Shown one piece after another: positions 1-9,900 of a stretch of 64,000 nucleotides of DNA. Below the pieces are notes generated by a model that saw nothing but the letters and a program-made list of their open reading frames with translations, did not search any database and was not told the origin of the DNA. The position numbers and the translations under genes are program-made. Each line of letters starts with the position of its first letter. The stretch's first letter is position 1. Source of the stretch: PALSA-129 sp963842505 (GTDB lineage Bacteria > Acidobacteriota > Terriglobia > Bryobacterales > Bryobacteraceae); assembly GCA_963842505.1 (NCBI GenBank), contig CAWJGZ010000001.1:1798001-1862000 (forward strand). The letters run 5' to 3'.

Positions 1-96
1 CTGTCCCGGGCCGCTTCGCACCTCGCATATCCTTTAACTCACCGCTCACCATCGTTTCGTTATACAATGGCTCTCTCCTCGGGAGGTCATGCACAA

Positions 97-1218
97 ATGT
101 TAGCGCTACCACCAGTCGCCGTCATCCTGCTCGTCGCCGGCGCCACCACCATCTACGCCGCCACTAAGATTACCAAAGCCGATTTCGGCCAGACCACCGA
201 CGGCACTGCCGTCCAGATCTTCACCCTCACCAATGCCTCTGGCATGGAGCTGAAAATCTCCACGTATGGCGGCGCTATTGTCTCGTTGAAGACTCCCGAC
301 CGCACGGGCGCCATGGGCGATGTCGTCCTTGGCTTCGACTCCCTCGACGGCTATCTCAATCCCAACGAGCCTTTCTTCGGCGCCCTCGTCGGCCGCTATG
401 GCAATCGCATCGGCCACGCCAGGTTCACCCTCGACGGCAAGACCTACAGCCTCTCCGTCAACGACGGCGAGAACTCCCTGCACGGCGGCGCCCGCGGTTT
501 CGACAAATACGTCTGGACCCCCAAGCAGCTTCCCGATGGCGGCCTCCAGCTCACCATCCTCAGCAAGGACGGCGATCAAGGCTATCCCGGCAATCTTCAG
601 GTCACCGTGGTCTATCACCTTACCAACGCTAACGAAGTCAGGATCGATTACACCGCCACCACCGATAAAGACACCGTCGTCAACCTCACCAACCACGCCT
701 ATTACAACCTCAAGGGCGCGGGCAACGGCGACATCCTCGGCCATATCATGATGCTGAACGCCTCCCGGTTCACGCCCGTCGACGCGGGCTTGATCCCCAC
801 CGGCGAGCTCAAGCCCGTCACCGGCACGCCTTTCGATTTCACTAAGCCCACCGCCGTCGGCGCGCGCATTAACCAGGACGACGAACAGCTCAAGCTCGGC
901 CACGGCTACGACCACAATTGGGTGATCGATCGCAAAGGCGCCGGCCTCAGCCTTGCGGCGCGCGTCGAAGAACCCTCCACCGGCCGCGTCATGGAGGTGC
1001 TCACCACCCAGCCCGCCATTCAGTTCTATACCGGCAATTTCTTGGATGGCGCCCTCACCGGCAAGGGCGGCAAGGTCTATCCCAGGCGAGCGGCTCTGTG
1101 TCTGGAGACCCAGCATTATCCCGATTCGCCCAATCAGCCGGCTTTCCCGTCCACCGAGCTGAAGCCCGGCCAAACTTACAAATCGACCACGGTCTACAAG
1201 TTCTCCGTCAAGAAGTAA
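97..1218 (+). CDS. galM: Aldose 1-epimerase (mutarotase), exported
   Basis: Interconverts alpha and beta anomers of aldoses such as galactose or glucose. The 373-aa protein has an N-terminal hydrophobic signal segment (about residues 3-22), so it probably acts in the periplasm. Galactose-mutarotase family motifs are visible: GRYGNRIG near residue 100, HGG near 129, the catalytic-base His in NLTNHAYYNL (about H200) and the catalytic Glu in CLETQHYPDS (about E337). The ATG at 97 is preferred over the one at 67 because a GGGAGGT ribosome-binding site lies 9 nt upstream of it and translation then begins at the signal peptide. The next gene follows after 13 nt, so the two are probably one operon for carbohydrate use. 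Confidence 0.9.
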   Translation: MLALPPVAVILLVAGATTIYAATKITKADFGQTTDGTAVQIFTLTNASGMELKISTYGGAIVSLKTPDRTGAMGDVVLGFDSLDGYLNPNEPFFGALVGRYGNRIGHARFTLDGKTYSLSVNDGENSLHGGARGFDKYVWTPKQLPDGGLQLTILSKDGDQGYPGNLQVTVVYHLTNANEVRIDYTATTDKDTVVNLTNHAYYNLKGAGNGDILGHIMMLNASRFTPVDAGLIPTGELKPVTGTPFDFTKPTAVGARINQDDEQLKLGHGYDHNWVIDRKGAGLSLAARVEEPSTGRVMEVLTTQPAIQFYTGNFLDGALTGKGGKVYPRRAALCLETQHYPDSPNQPAFPSTELKPGQTYKSTTVYKFSVKK

Positions 1219-1231
1219 GAAAGGGTAACCC

Positions 1232-3607
1232 ATGGACCGCCGCGAGTTCCTGCAAAGCATGGCGTTGACAACCGCCCTGACGCAGACGCTGCCCGCCGAG
1301 CCAGTCGAAGTCCCTGAACAATCCGCGCCCCCCGATACCACCGGTCACACGCTGCTGTGCGAATTCCAGTACAACAACACCGCCTGGAAGGTCTATGAAG
1401 ACCTCGGCAAGCGCGATGGCTCCATCACATTTGTGCCCGCGCGTGGTGCGGCGCGCGTCATGGGCAAGCGGCCGGAGGCCGTTTTCTCGCAGGCCGCCGT
1501 GCCGTTCCTCGGCTTCACCCAGCAGGAGATTGGCAACTCGCTGCCCGACATCCTGGCCGACAAGTTGCTCGCCAATGGCGATCCCGATGAGATCCAGGTT
1601 CGCGATGCCGCGCCGCTGATCGGCAGTCCTGTCGCGCCTAATCCCAATGCCGGTCCGGGCGGCGGGAATGCCGCGGGCGGCGGCGGCACCAGTTCCTGGA
1701 ACACCTTCGTCGGCACCCGGGAGTGTTTCGACACCGCGCCGGTCTATGCCACCGGCAACACGCGCACGTACCACCCCAACCAGTATTTTTCCGAGTTGCA
1801 GGGCCCCGTCGGCTCGCCCGCCGCCGCCCCCTCCGGCGACCGTGCCAACACGCGCGAGCGCTGGGAAGGCCTGCTGGGCGGATGGATGCCGGTCGTCCAC
1901 AAAATTTTCCCCATCAACGGCCAGTCGTATATCGACATGCTGATCTTCGGCGACGTGAAGGCCACCGACAAGTTCATCGTGCAGACCTGGCACCGCACCG
2001 CCCGCATCGACAACGGCAAGATGACCAAAGCGGTGTACGGCTACTCGTACCCCGCCTATCCTCCCTTCAAAGTGGATCCGGCCAAGGAAGAGTTCTACCG
2101 CGCGCTGCTGATCTTCGCCGAATATTGGGACAAGCAGCTTGCCGATTTTGCGCCCACCACTTTACCCGACCAGAGCTGGGTGGACATGTCGAAGCACGCC
2201 GTGGCCAAGGAAATCATGGTGCGGCCGGGCGGCGTCTATCCCAAATACGGCGCGGTGGATCGCGACTACTACGGCTCCGAATACGATGGCTTCCAGGATA
2301 TCTTCACCGCCTCCGTCTATACCAATCTGGAATTGGGCCGCTTCGAGCCGTGCAGGCAAATCCTCGATAACTATCTGTCCGAGTACACCGACGCCCGCGG
2401 CATGATCAACATGCGCGGCCCGGAAACCGCCCAGTACGGCCTCACGCTCTCGCTCATCGCGCGCTATCTCAACTACACCAAAGACATCGCCCTGATTCAG
2501 AAGCACCGCGCCAAGATTGAAGCGACCGCCGCCGGTCTTCTCGCCATGCACGACGCCAGTCTGAAGCTCGCGCCGGACGATCGCGGTTACGGCCTGATCG
2601 CCGGCTGGAGCGAATCCGACGCCTGCCTGGCCCCGCGGCCCGAAATCTGGTGGAAGCCGTACTACGCCAACAGCGCCTTCGCCGCGCGCGGCTTGCGCGA
2701 TCTCAGCCGCGTGTGGGGCGGTATCAGCTCCTCGCTCGCGCGCGATTGGATGCAACACTCGGACGCGCTGCTCGGCGCCACTTTGAAGAGCATCGACAAG
2801 TGGACCATGAACGACAAGACGCCGCCCTACGTGCCGCTGCTCCCTGGTTCCAAGCTGACATTTAAGGAAGCCATGCGGACGGAGCGGCCCAGCGAACAAC
2901 AGTGGCCGCACCGTCCCTACGCCGAATTGCTGATGTCCGGCGTGCTGCCGCCCGCGCTGGCGAACAAAGTCGTGGACACCATGCGTGCCTACGGCGCCAC
3001 CACTATGGGCGTGCTGGCGAACGTGGGCGGCGGCGGCAACCGCGCCATCCTGGGCTTCATCGCGTATGGTTACGCCGAAGCGCTCCTCCGTCTCGACCGC
3101 ATCGAAGAGTATCTCCTGTTTTGCTACGGCCATCGGTACCACGACCATTCGCCGGGAAGTTGGACCGCCGGCGAAGTGGCGGGTCTGGGCCCCGGCAAGC
3201 CGACTTTCTGCATCCCCGCGCAGCAGACCATCCCTTGCGTGGTCCGTTGGATGCTGGCCATCGAAGATCATGACGAAGACCGCCTCTATCTTTTCAAAGG
3301 CGTGCCGCGCGCCTGGGTAGCTTCCGGCAAACCCATCCGCATCGAGCAGGCGCCCACGCGTTGGGGCCGCGTCAATCTCAATCTCCAGAACAAACCGGAA
3401 TTGAAGAGCGTCGTCGCCACTGTCGAACTGGCCCGTGCCGGTGCTCCCCAGGAGCTTCATGTGAAGCTCCGCATGCCGCTCGCCAACGCCGTGAAAACGG
3501 CCACCGTGAACGGGCGCGCCGCTACGATCGGCGGCGAGCACAACGACACCGTGATTGTCCGGACCGGGACGGAAAAGCGCTTTGAGGTAGTGGGGCAATA
3601 CGCCTGA
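1232..3607 (+). CDS. Tat-exported six-hairpin glycosidase-like protein
   Basis: A 791-aa protein starting with MDRREFLQSMALTTAL, a twin-arginine-like signal (DRREFLQ), so probably exported folded. The middle (about residues 350-640) is helix-rich with repeated aromatic and acidic positions (DYYGSEYDGFQD, AGWSESDACLAPRPEIWW), as in (alpha/alpha)6-barrel glycosidase-like proteins. The last 100 residues look like a beta-sandwich. I infer a sugar-chain hydrolase or a related non-catalytic protein, but cannot assign a GH family or substrate. A Gly/Ala/Pro-rich linker near residues 135-155 separates an N-terminal domain. It lies 13 nt after the aldose epimerase gene, and a MITE begins 22 nt after its stop. 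Confidence 0.7.
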   Translation: MDRREFLQSMALTTALTQTLPAEPVEVPEQSAPPDTTGHTLLCEFQYNNTAWKVYEDLGKRDGSITFVPARGAARVMGKRPEAVFSQAAVPFLGFTQQEIGNSLPDILADKLLANGDPDEIQVRDAAPLIGSPVAPNPNAGPGGGNAAGGGGTSSWNTFVGTRECFDTAPVYATGNTRTYHPNQYFSELQGPVGSPAAAPSGDRANTRERWEGLLGGWMPVVHKIFPINGQSYIDMLIFGDVKATDKFIVQTWHRTARIDNGKMTKAVYGYSYPAYPPFKVDPAKEEFYRALLIFAEYWDKQLADFAPTTLPDQSWVDMSKHAVAKEIMVRPGGVYPKYGAVDRDYYGSEYDGFQDIFTASVYTNLELGRFEPCRQILDNYLSEYTDARGMINMRGPETAQYGLTLSLIARYLNYTKDIALIQKHRAKIEATAAGLLAMHDASLKLAPDDRGYGLIAGWSESDACLAPRPEIWWKPYYANSAFAARGLRDLSRVWGGISSSLARDWMQHSDALLGATLKSIDKWTMNDKTPPYVPLLPGSKLTFKEAMRTERPSEQQWPHRPYAELLMSGVLPPALANKVVDTMRAYGATTMGVLANVGGGGNRAILGFIAYGYAEALLRLDRIEEYLLFCYGHRYHDHSPGSWTAGEVAGLGPGKPTFCIPAQQTIPCVVRWMLAIEDHDEDRLYLFKGVPRAWVASGKPIRIEQAPTRWGRVNLNLQNKPELKSVVATVELARAGAPQELHVKLRMPLANAVKTATVNGRAATIGGEHNDTVIVRTGTEKRFEVVGQYA

Positions 3608-3629
3608 CCGATCCGCCCGTGAGGTGCCG

Positions 3630-3899
3630 CTAGCCCCAATACTGTTCAGTTAAGTGGTAAAGGCCATCGCCTTTCGTGGCCTGTTGGAGTGGGCCTGCGG
3701 CCCGCGAAATTTCATGAAAGAGTGCGCCGAGCCTCGCTGCTCGTGGAGCGGGCCTCCGGCCCGCAACGCCGGCTTTCCAGCCGGCGCCCTGCTGTTTCGA
3801 CCCTGTCATGCTTAGCTGAAGAGGGCGCTTGACAGACGACTAAAACCGATCGTCTGTCCCACCCCCGACGCCAGCATAAGTGAACAGCATTGGGGCTAG
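3630..3899. mobile_element. MITE, 270 bp, copy 1
   Basis: Non-coding element with terminal inverted repeats that start CTAGCCCCAAT and end ATTGGGGCTAG; about 22 nt pair with two mismatches. A second copy lies in the opposite orientation at 29954-30223 with the same length and only two differences that I can see. Inside are a double hairpin (roughly 3736-3790, GC-rich arms separated by GTT) and a third hairpin with 9-bp arms at 3831-3839 and 3850-3858. No transposase is encoded. CTAG at both ends may be a 4-bp target duplication (YTAR, as for IS5-type elements) or part of the repeat itself; outside it the flanks do not match. Confidence 0.85.
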
Positions 3900-3966
3900 G
3901 GCTCGTGCTATTGTGAGGCAGGCGCTTTCGCCTGCCACCCGATTTCTTCGGAGACCTGAATACAAA

Positions 3967-5199
3967 ATGAATCGACGATCTTTCCTTGGAGCATCCACGT
4001 TCGGCCTTGCCGCGCTGGCCCGCGCGCGACAATCCTCCGCGCCCGTCCCCGACGCCATCCGTGCCCTCAAGCCCATGACCGCCGGCGTCCAGCCCATCAC
4101 CTGGGATGAACGCCGCGGCCGCATCGAAAAGGCCCGCCGCCTCATGCACGACCAGAAGATCGACGCCGTCTTCATGGAGCGCGGCTCTTCTCTCTTCTAC
4201 TTCACCGGCACGCGTGCCGCCCAGATTAGCGGACTCATCATCCCCGCCAAGGGCGATCTCTCCTGGCTTCTTCCCGCTTCCCAGGCCCTCCCCGATGGCA
4301 TCCAGCTCGCCGGCTCCATCGCCTCCTATCCCGATGGCGGCACTCCCTTCGCCGCCATCCGCCAGGCGCTCAAGGATCGCGGCATCACCGCCGGTCGCAT
4401 CGGCCTCGAAGAGCAGGTCCGCTTCTCCGTCTTCGATGGCCTTCGCCGGGAGATCCCCGCGGCCGAATTCCTCAATGCCACTCCGGTCACCGCCGGCTGC
4501 CGCATGATCAAGACCCCAGCCGAGATCGCACTCATGCAGCGCGCGTCCGATGTGACCATCGAAGCCTACCGCGCCGGCCTCACCACGCTTCGCGAGGGCA
4601 TGACCCCGGCTGAGCTTCGCAACAACATCGGCGCCGCCTATCGCGCTCTGGGCTTCCAGGGGAACGTCTCCGTCAGCTTTGGCAAGAACACCGCCTTTCC
4701 CCACGGCAGCACCGCGCCGCAGACCCTCCATGAAGGCGACATGATCCTGATCGACGATGGCTGCTCGGTGGAGGGCTATCAATCCGACATCACTCGCGCC
4801 GTGGTCTTCGGCAAACCTTCCGCGCGCCAGAAAGAAATCTGGGCTTTGGAGCGTAAGGCGCAGGACGCCGGCCTGGCCGCCGCCAAGCCCGGCGCTACGT
4901 GCGAATCCGTGGACGCCGCCGCGCGCAAAGTCATTACCGACGCCGGCTTCGGCCCCGGCTACAAACTGCCCGGTCTGCCCCACCGCACCGGCCACGGCAT
5001 CGGCCTGGATATTCACGAGTGGACTTATCTCGTCAAAGGCAACAAGACCCGTCTCGACCCCGGCATGTGTTTCAGCGACGAGCCCATGATTGTCACCGCC
5101 GAATTTGGCGTTCGCCTGGAAGATTGTCTGTACATCACCGATAGCGGCGCCGCCACTTTCAGCAAGCAGAGCCCCGCCATCGATCAACCGTTTGCATAG
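3967..5199 (+). CDS. M24-family Xaa-Pro aminopeptidase, Tat-exported
   Basis: A 410-aa metallopeptidase expected to remove N-terminal residues preceding proline. The N-terminus MNRRSFLGASTFGLAAL is a Tat signal. The creatinase-type N-domain is followed by the pita-bread domain with the metal ligands in order: D263 (LIDDG), D274 (YQSDITR), H343 (RTGHGIG), E372 (FSDEPM) and E385 (RLEDCLY). All five are present, so it should be active. The ATG at 3967 is chosen because it begins the Tat signal; upstream in-frame codons run into the MITE. A small GGCAGGCG/CGCCTGCC hairpin lies between MITE and gene, so the MITE could affect its transcription. Confidence 0.9.
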   Translation: MNRRSFLGASTFGLAALARARQSSAPVPDAIRALKPMTAGVQPITWDERRGRIEKARRLMHDQKIDAVFMERGSSLFYFTGTRAAQISGLIIPAKGDLSWLLPASQALPDGIQLAGSIASYPDGGTPFAAIRQALKDRGITAGRIGLEEQVRFSVFDGLRREIPAAEFLNATPVTAGCRMIKTPAEIALMQRASDVTIEAYRAGLTTLREGMTPAELRNNIGAAYRALGFQGNVSVSFGKNTAFPHGSTAPQTLHEGDMILIDDGCSVEGYQSDITRAVVFGKPSARQKEIWALERKAQDAGLAAAKPGATCESVDAAARKVITDAGFGPGYKLPGLPHRTGHGIGLDIHEWTYLVKGNKTRLDPGMCFSDEPMIVTAEFGVRLEDCLYITDSGAATFSKQSPAIDQPFA

Positions 5200-5254
5200 G
5201 TATACTATCGGTTTCTCGGAGCCGCGAATCAGCTCTCACGCCCCCCCGGCGGCA

Positions 5255-5360
5255 CAGAACCGCGAGCGTGAGCGAGCGGCCCGCCACGCACCCTGGAGTT
5301 GGCCGCTGGCCCGGAACCCCTTGTCTCCCTGGGAAATCGCGACGCCATCCGCTTTCATAC
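5255..5360. repeat. Dispersed palindromic repeat, family A, copy 1
   Basis: Contains the block AACCGCGAGCGTGAGCGAGC followed by CACGCACCCTGGA and then an imperfect reverse complement of the start, so it can fold on itself. The downstream part GGGAAATCGCGACGCCATCC is also shared with the copy at 38971-39064, read on the other strand. A third copy is at 41860-41939, and partial copies are at about 6605-6635 and 57003-57026. It sits in a 362-bp gap between the peptidase and LacI genes in which I see no gene. Confidence 0.75.
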
Positions 5361-5408
5361 TGCAGCCGGTTTTGCGGGAAAAGTAGCTGGCTTCCAAAAT
5401 TATATATT

Positions 5409-5421
5409 TATTTAATCGCTT
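5409..5421 (-). promoter_or_regulatory. Candidate LacI-family operator half/core
   Basis: On the minus strand this reads AAGCGATTAAATA, which is repeated exactly at 6790-6802 upstream of the TonB-dependent receptor. The AANCGNTT core is typical of LacI-family operators. It lies 10 bp before a TTGACT hexamer at 5431-5436 and 140 bp before the LacI start, so it may mediate autoregulation. The function is inferred from the repetition and position. Confidence 0.5.
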
Positions 5422-5561
5422 CATTTTCTCTTGACTCGGCGAATCTCTTCTGGCACTCTGTAACCGATGTGAACTGAAGCCGTGCGCGCAAGCACGCTGG
5501 CGCCGGTGGCGGAACCGGGTGCTGTCCCCGCACTTACAATTGCGCTTGGGTGATGGGTCCT

Positions 5562-6545
5562 ATGGCTACCATCAAAGACGTTGCTGAGAAGGCGGGTGTC
5601 TCTGCCGCCACCGTATCTTACGTGCTCAACGATTCGCACAAAGTCCGGCCGGCTACCGAGCGGCGCGTGCTCTCGGCGGTCAAGGAACTGGGCTACCGGC
5701 CGAATACAGCGGCCCGCAGTCTGGTGGTTGGCCGGAGCTCGATTATGGGCTTGGTGGTCCCCGAGATCGGCAATCCATTTTTCCCGGAGGTTATCAAGGC
5801 GTTCCAGGGGGAGGCTGACCTCTCCGGCATGGAGACCATCGTCATGGACACCAATAACGATCCGCAGCGCACGCGCCACGTGGTGGAACGGCTGATGGGT
5901 CTGCAAGTGCCGGGAATTGCCTTCCTCACCACGCAGGTGGACGAGCCGGTGAAGGAGTTCGTGGCGAAGAAAGGGATGTCCGCGGTGTGTCTGGGCTTCG
6001 GGGCCGCGGGGGACCACATTTCCAATGTGGTCATCGAGCAGCGGGGGATCCTGGAAGGCGTAAACCATCTGGCGCAGTTGGGCCATCGCCGGGTCGGTTT
6101 CATCGGTGGTCCGGAAGATGGCGCCTTCGCGATGCGGCGCAAAGCGGTGTTTTTGGAAGGGGCGCTGGCGAATGGCATGGAGACGCGCGTGGTGGATTCC
6201 GATTTCACGGTGCAAGGCGGCTATTTCAGTTGCGCGAAGTTGCTGGCGGGGTTCGGCGCGACGGCGGTGATGACGGGCAACGACCTGATGGCGATCGGCG
6301 CGTTGCACTATGCGTATGATCGGCGGATGGCGGTGCCGGCGGCGCTTTCGGTGATCGGGTTTGACGACATCCTATTTGCGCAGTTCACGCAGCCGGCGCT
6401 GACCACGGTGGCCGTGCCGCGGGCGGAGATCGGGCGGCTGGCGTTTCAGTCGCTGTGGAGTTTGATTCACGATGTAAGCCGTGGCGCCAATTACGAGGTG
6501 AAGACCAATCTGGTAGTGCGGCAGACTACCGCTCCGCCGCGCTAG
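5562..6545 (+). CDS. LacI-family transcriptional regulator
   Basis: A 327-aa repressor-type protein. Residues 1-55 (ATIKDVAEKAGVSAATVSYV) form the LacI helix-turn-helix and hinge helix. The rest is a periplasmic-binding-protein-like sugar-sensing domain ending in the usual VPRAEIGRLAF region. Three in-frame starts exist (GTG 5550, ATG 5553, ATG 5562); ATG 5562 fits the family N-terminus best, and no strong ribosome-binding site decides it. The gene precedes a TonB-dependent receptor whose promoter overlaps a CCGG-centred palindrome, so it probably controls uptake of a sugar or oligosaccharide. The ligand cannot be told from sequence. Confidence 0.9.
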   Translation: MATIKDVAEKAGVSAATVSYVLNDSHKVRPATERRVLSAVKELGYRPNTAARSLVVGRSSIMGLVVPEIGNPFFPEVIKAFQGEADLSGMETIVMDTNNDPQRTRHVVERLMGLQVPGIAFLTTQVDEPVKEFVAKKGMSAVCLGFGAAGDHISNVVIEQRGILEGVNHLAQLGHRRVGFIGGPEDGAFAMRRKAVFLEGALANGMETRVVDSDFTVQGGYFSCAKLLAGFGATAVMTGNDLMAIGALHYAYDRRMAVPAALSVIGFDDILFAQFTQPALTTVAVPRAEIGRLAFQSLWSLIHDVSRGANYEVKTNLVVRQTTAPPR

Positions 6546-6789
6546 GTGCGCGACCGGGTGATTTTGTGTGTTTTTTGGATACTCCGCTCCCGTCGCTTCA
6601 CGCCTCCACACCGAGCCGCGACCGTGAGGGAGCGGAGGCCCACAAGCACCAAATCACTCGGTCAAGGCACTAGCCGCCCATGTCGCCGGCAAGGCCGGAG
6701 ACAGTCCGTTTCTAACTGCAACAGGCGGGTAGTCACCCGCCAGGCGCTTCCAGTTGTGCCTGAAGCTGCCCCCAAAGGGCCAATAGGTT
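6546..6789. other. Intergenic region without a gene
   Basis: Holds a partial family-A repeat (about 6605-6635, GAGCCGCGACCGTGAGGGAGC) and a GGCGGGT/ACCCGCC hairpin at 6724-6741. I see no credible reading frame. The regulatory elements of the next gene begin at 6790. Confidence 0.6.
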
Positions 6790-6802
6790 AAGCGATTAAA
6801 TA
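6790..6802 (+). promoter_or_regulatory. Second copy of the LacI-type motif
   Basis: AAGCGATTAAATA, identical to the minus-strand site at 5409-5421. It lies 13 bp upstream of the -35 hexamer of the receptor promoter. A regulator could bind here and at 6865-6877 and loop, or bind only one of them. Confidence 0.5.
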
Positions 6803-6815
6803 TTTCAAAAATTCA

Positions 6816-6844
6816 TTGACTGCTAGGTTCCGCTGGCATATACT
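6816..6844 (+). promoter_or_regulatory. Sigma-70 type promoter of the TonB-dependent receptor
   Basis: TTGACT at 6816-6821 and TATACT at 6839-6844 are separated by exactly 17 bp, each one or two bases from consensus. Transcription would begin near 6851, leaving a leader of about 127 nt before the ATG at 6978. This is one of the best housekeeping-type promoters visible in the window. Confidence 0.75.
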
Positions 6845-6864
6845 TCCAATAGTTTAAGAGAAGA

Positions 6865-6877
6865 TTAACCGGTTTAA
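6865..6877 (+). promoter_or_regulatory. Candidate LacI-type operator
   Basis: TTAACCGGTTTAA, with a perfect 8-bp palindrome AACCGGTT centred on CG at 6867-6874. It falls about 15 bp after the predicted transcription start, where a bound repressor would block elongation or initiation. Palindromes with a central CG are usual for LacI-family operators. Assignment to the neighbouring LacI protein is inferred. Confidence 0.55.
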
Positions 6878-6977
6878 ATGCCGGCGGTGGGGTCTTTAAC
6901 CAGGAGTGTGTCCGGACGAAGCTCCGGAAAACAGCCGCTACTCGTTTTGCGGAGAGAGGCGATTCCAAGGAGGTAGT

Positions 6978-9900
6978 ATGGTTTTGTCTTTTGCACGACG
7001 TTGCTTCTTCTTTTCATGCCTGATTGCCGCCCTGGCGTCTCTGGCATTTGGACAATTAACCCAAACTGGAATTCACGGATTTGTGCGGGACCCTTCGGGC
7101 GCCATGATTCCCGGCGCTTCCGTCAAGGCTATCGATACAGCCACGGGCGTAGAGAGAAATACCACCTCCGCCGAGGATGGCGGCTTCGTTTTCACCAACC
7201 TGCAGGCGTCGACTTACAGTATTACAGTGTCCGCTAAAGGATTCCAGAGCGCCCTGCTGGATTCCGTGGTGGTCGATACCGGCCGCGTAACCGACGTTCC
7301 GGTGAGCATGGTCGTGGGCGCCGCCACCGAGACCATCGAAGTCAAAACGACTGCGGCACAGCTCGAGACCACTTCCAACGAAGTCGGCACAACCATTAAT
7401 AACAAGAGCGTTTTGAACCTGCCCTACAGTAGTCTCGATTCCCTGAATTTCGCTCTGCTCATGGCAGGCGCTCAGACGGGGTCCGGCGGCGACACGTTCA
7501 ATAACCTCCCCAATGCCTCGATGAGCATCACCATTGACGGCATGGATAATAATTCCGCGCGCTTCAAGAGCGGCGGCACCAGTTTCTACGCCTTCGCTCC
7601 CGAACGCATCGGCTCCACCGACGAAGTCACTGTCTCTACCACCGGCCTTGGCTCGGATGCCTCCGCCATGGGTGCGATGAGCATGCGTTTCACCACCAAG
7701 CGCGGCACGGATCAGTATCATTTCGCCATTGGCGAGCAGTTCTCCAATGAGGACCTCAACGCCAATACCTTTTTCGGTAATATGCATGGCCAACCGATCT
7801 CCAAAGTCCGGCAGAACAATCCCTATGGCGGTATCGGAGGCCCGCTGATTCCATTCAGCGATAAATGGAGACACAAGCTCTTTTTCTACGCTTATTTTGA
7901 AGCGCAGCCGCAGCCCGGCACCACGACTCTCACCACCAACGTGCTCAATTCCTCGGCGCAGCAGGGTATCTTCACCTATAACGGGACCGATGGCGTGCAG
8001 CACACCGTCAATCTCTTACAAGTGGCCGGCGCGGCGGGTTTCACAAGCTCCATCGATCCTACCATCTCAAAGATGCTGAGCGACATTACCGCCTCCGAAG
8101 CCAAGTCCAGCGGCTACCTCTCAATCGCGGGGCAGCCATATTGGCAAACCATGGAGTGGACCCAAACCACCGACACCACGCAATTGTTCCCTTCAGCCAG
8201 CGTGGAGTATCACATCACGCCCTCCGTGGTCTGGCACGGGTCGTGGAATTTACGGCATGAAAACATCCAGGGCAGCGCTCCGCCATACCCCGGCGAAAGT
8301 CAATACGCCTTCTCGAACGGCTACAAAATCACCACGTATGTGGCCACCGCGGGTTTGGATTGGACCATTACTCCACACCTGCTCAATGCCCTGAACTTCG
8401 GCGTGCAGAGCAACGGCGAGTATTTCTACGACGGCGCCAATCCCCAACAATGGGCCCCCTATGGCAATCGCGCGCTCTATTCCGCGCTGATCAACACCAC
8501 CATCCCGAATCCCGTAAGCGCCAACGTTCTGCCGTTCATTCGCAACAACCCGGTTTATCAGCTCAAAGACGAGGTGAACTGGGCCAAGGGTAAGCACACC
8601 ATCCTCATGGGCGGCATTTATAAAGCTACTAACTTCTGGGAGACATCTTATGGCACTGCCGGCATTCCTACTTATACGCTCGGTTTAGCTTCTGGCGATC
8701 CCGTGGCAACGGCTCTACAGAACGCGCTGCCTGGCATCAATACCGGCAACGGAGACCTTACCAACGCGGAGAATCTGTATGCCCTGCTCACCGGCCGTGT
8801 CAGTGGCATCAGCGGCAATGTGAACGTGGATGAGAACACCCACACGTACAACTCATATCAACCGGAGACGCAGCGGTGGGCTTTTAAGACGGGCGGTCTG
8901 TATTTTCAAGATAACTTCCGGCTCACGCCGCATTTTACTCTGAACTTTGGGTTCCGCTGGGAGTTCGACGGTACCATCCGTACCACCAACGGAATTGACG
9001 GCGAGCCCGCGGGCGGGCTCTTCGGACCCTCCAACGGGCTTTTCCAGCCCGGAACGCTCAGCTCCAATCAGAACCCAACATACGCGGCTGTTAGTGCGCC
9101 TTACAAAGCCGACCTTGTGAATCCCGCGCCCAATATTGGTTTCGCTTGGAATCCGGCGGGCGGCGGAGGACTCGGCAAGCTCCTGGGGAACGGCAAGACC
9201 GTGATCCGGGGCGGTTACGCCATCAATTACTACAACGAGGGCATGAACACCATCTCGAACACCATTACCAACAATCCCGGCTCCACGCAATCGATATCGG
9301 CGCAGCCGGGCAGCGCGGGGTTTCCGTTGGGTGGTGTGAATCTGACTTCGCCGGCTCCCACGCTAAGCGTTTTCCCGTCTTCGTTCGGCTATCCTTTCCC
9401 GGAATCGGAGTTTGCCCTGGCGGGCGGCCAAACGCTGGGTTACGTGAATCCCCACTTGGTCACGCCTTATACGCAAAGCTGGAACTTCGGAATTCAACGG
9501 GAAATTCCAGGCCACACGGTAATTGAGGTGCGGTATCTGGGCAATAAGTCCACCCATATGTGGCACTACCAGAACCTGAACGAAGCCAATATCTTCGAGA
9601 ATGGATTCCTTCCGCAATTCATTCAGGCGCAACAGAACCTGACTATCAACCAGGCCAACGGCAAAGGCAACACATTTGCGAATAACGGATTGGCCGGGCA
9701 GGCGTCCATGCCGATCTTCACTGCCGCGTTCGGCGCCAACGGCTCGTATTCGGCCCTGGCCGCCAGCTCGGGTTACACCAACAGCACCTTCATTACGGAT
9801 TTACAGCAGGGTCTCGCGGGCACCATGGCCGGATCGCTCGCTAGCACCACCGGCACCAGCCCCGGCTACTACTGCCGCCTTGTGGGAAGCAATTTTGCAC

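Noticed and set aside
3712..5187. A 491-codon minus-strand frame opposite the M24 peptidase gene
   Set aside because: It is antisense to a gene with all catalytic residues and runs into the MITE; its translation is Gly/Ala/Asp-rich, as expected for an antisense shadow.
5478..5545. GC-rich hairpins before the LacI gene that looked like a riboswitch
   Set aside because: No conserved riboswitch core could be matched; only two short hairpins (GTGC/GCAC and CGGT/ACCG).
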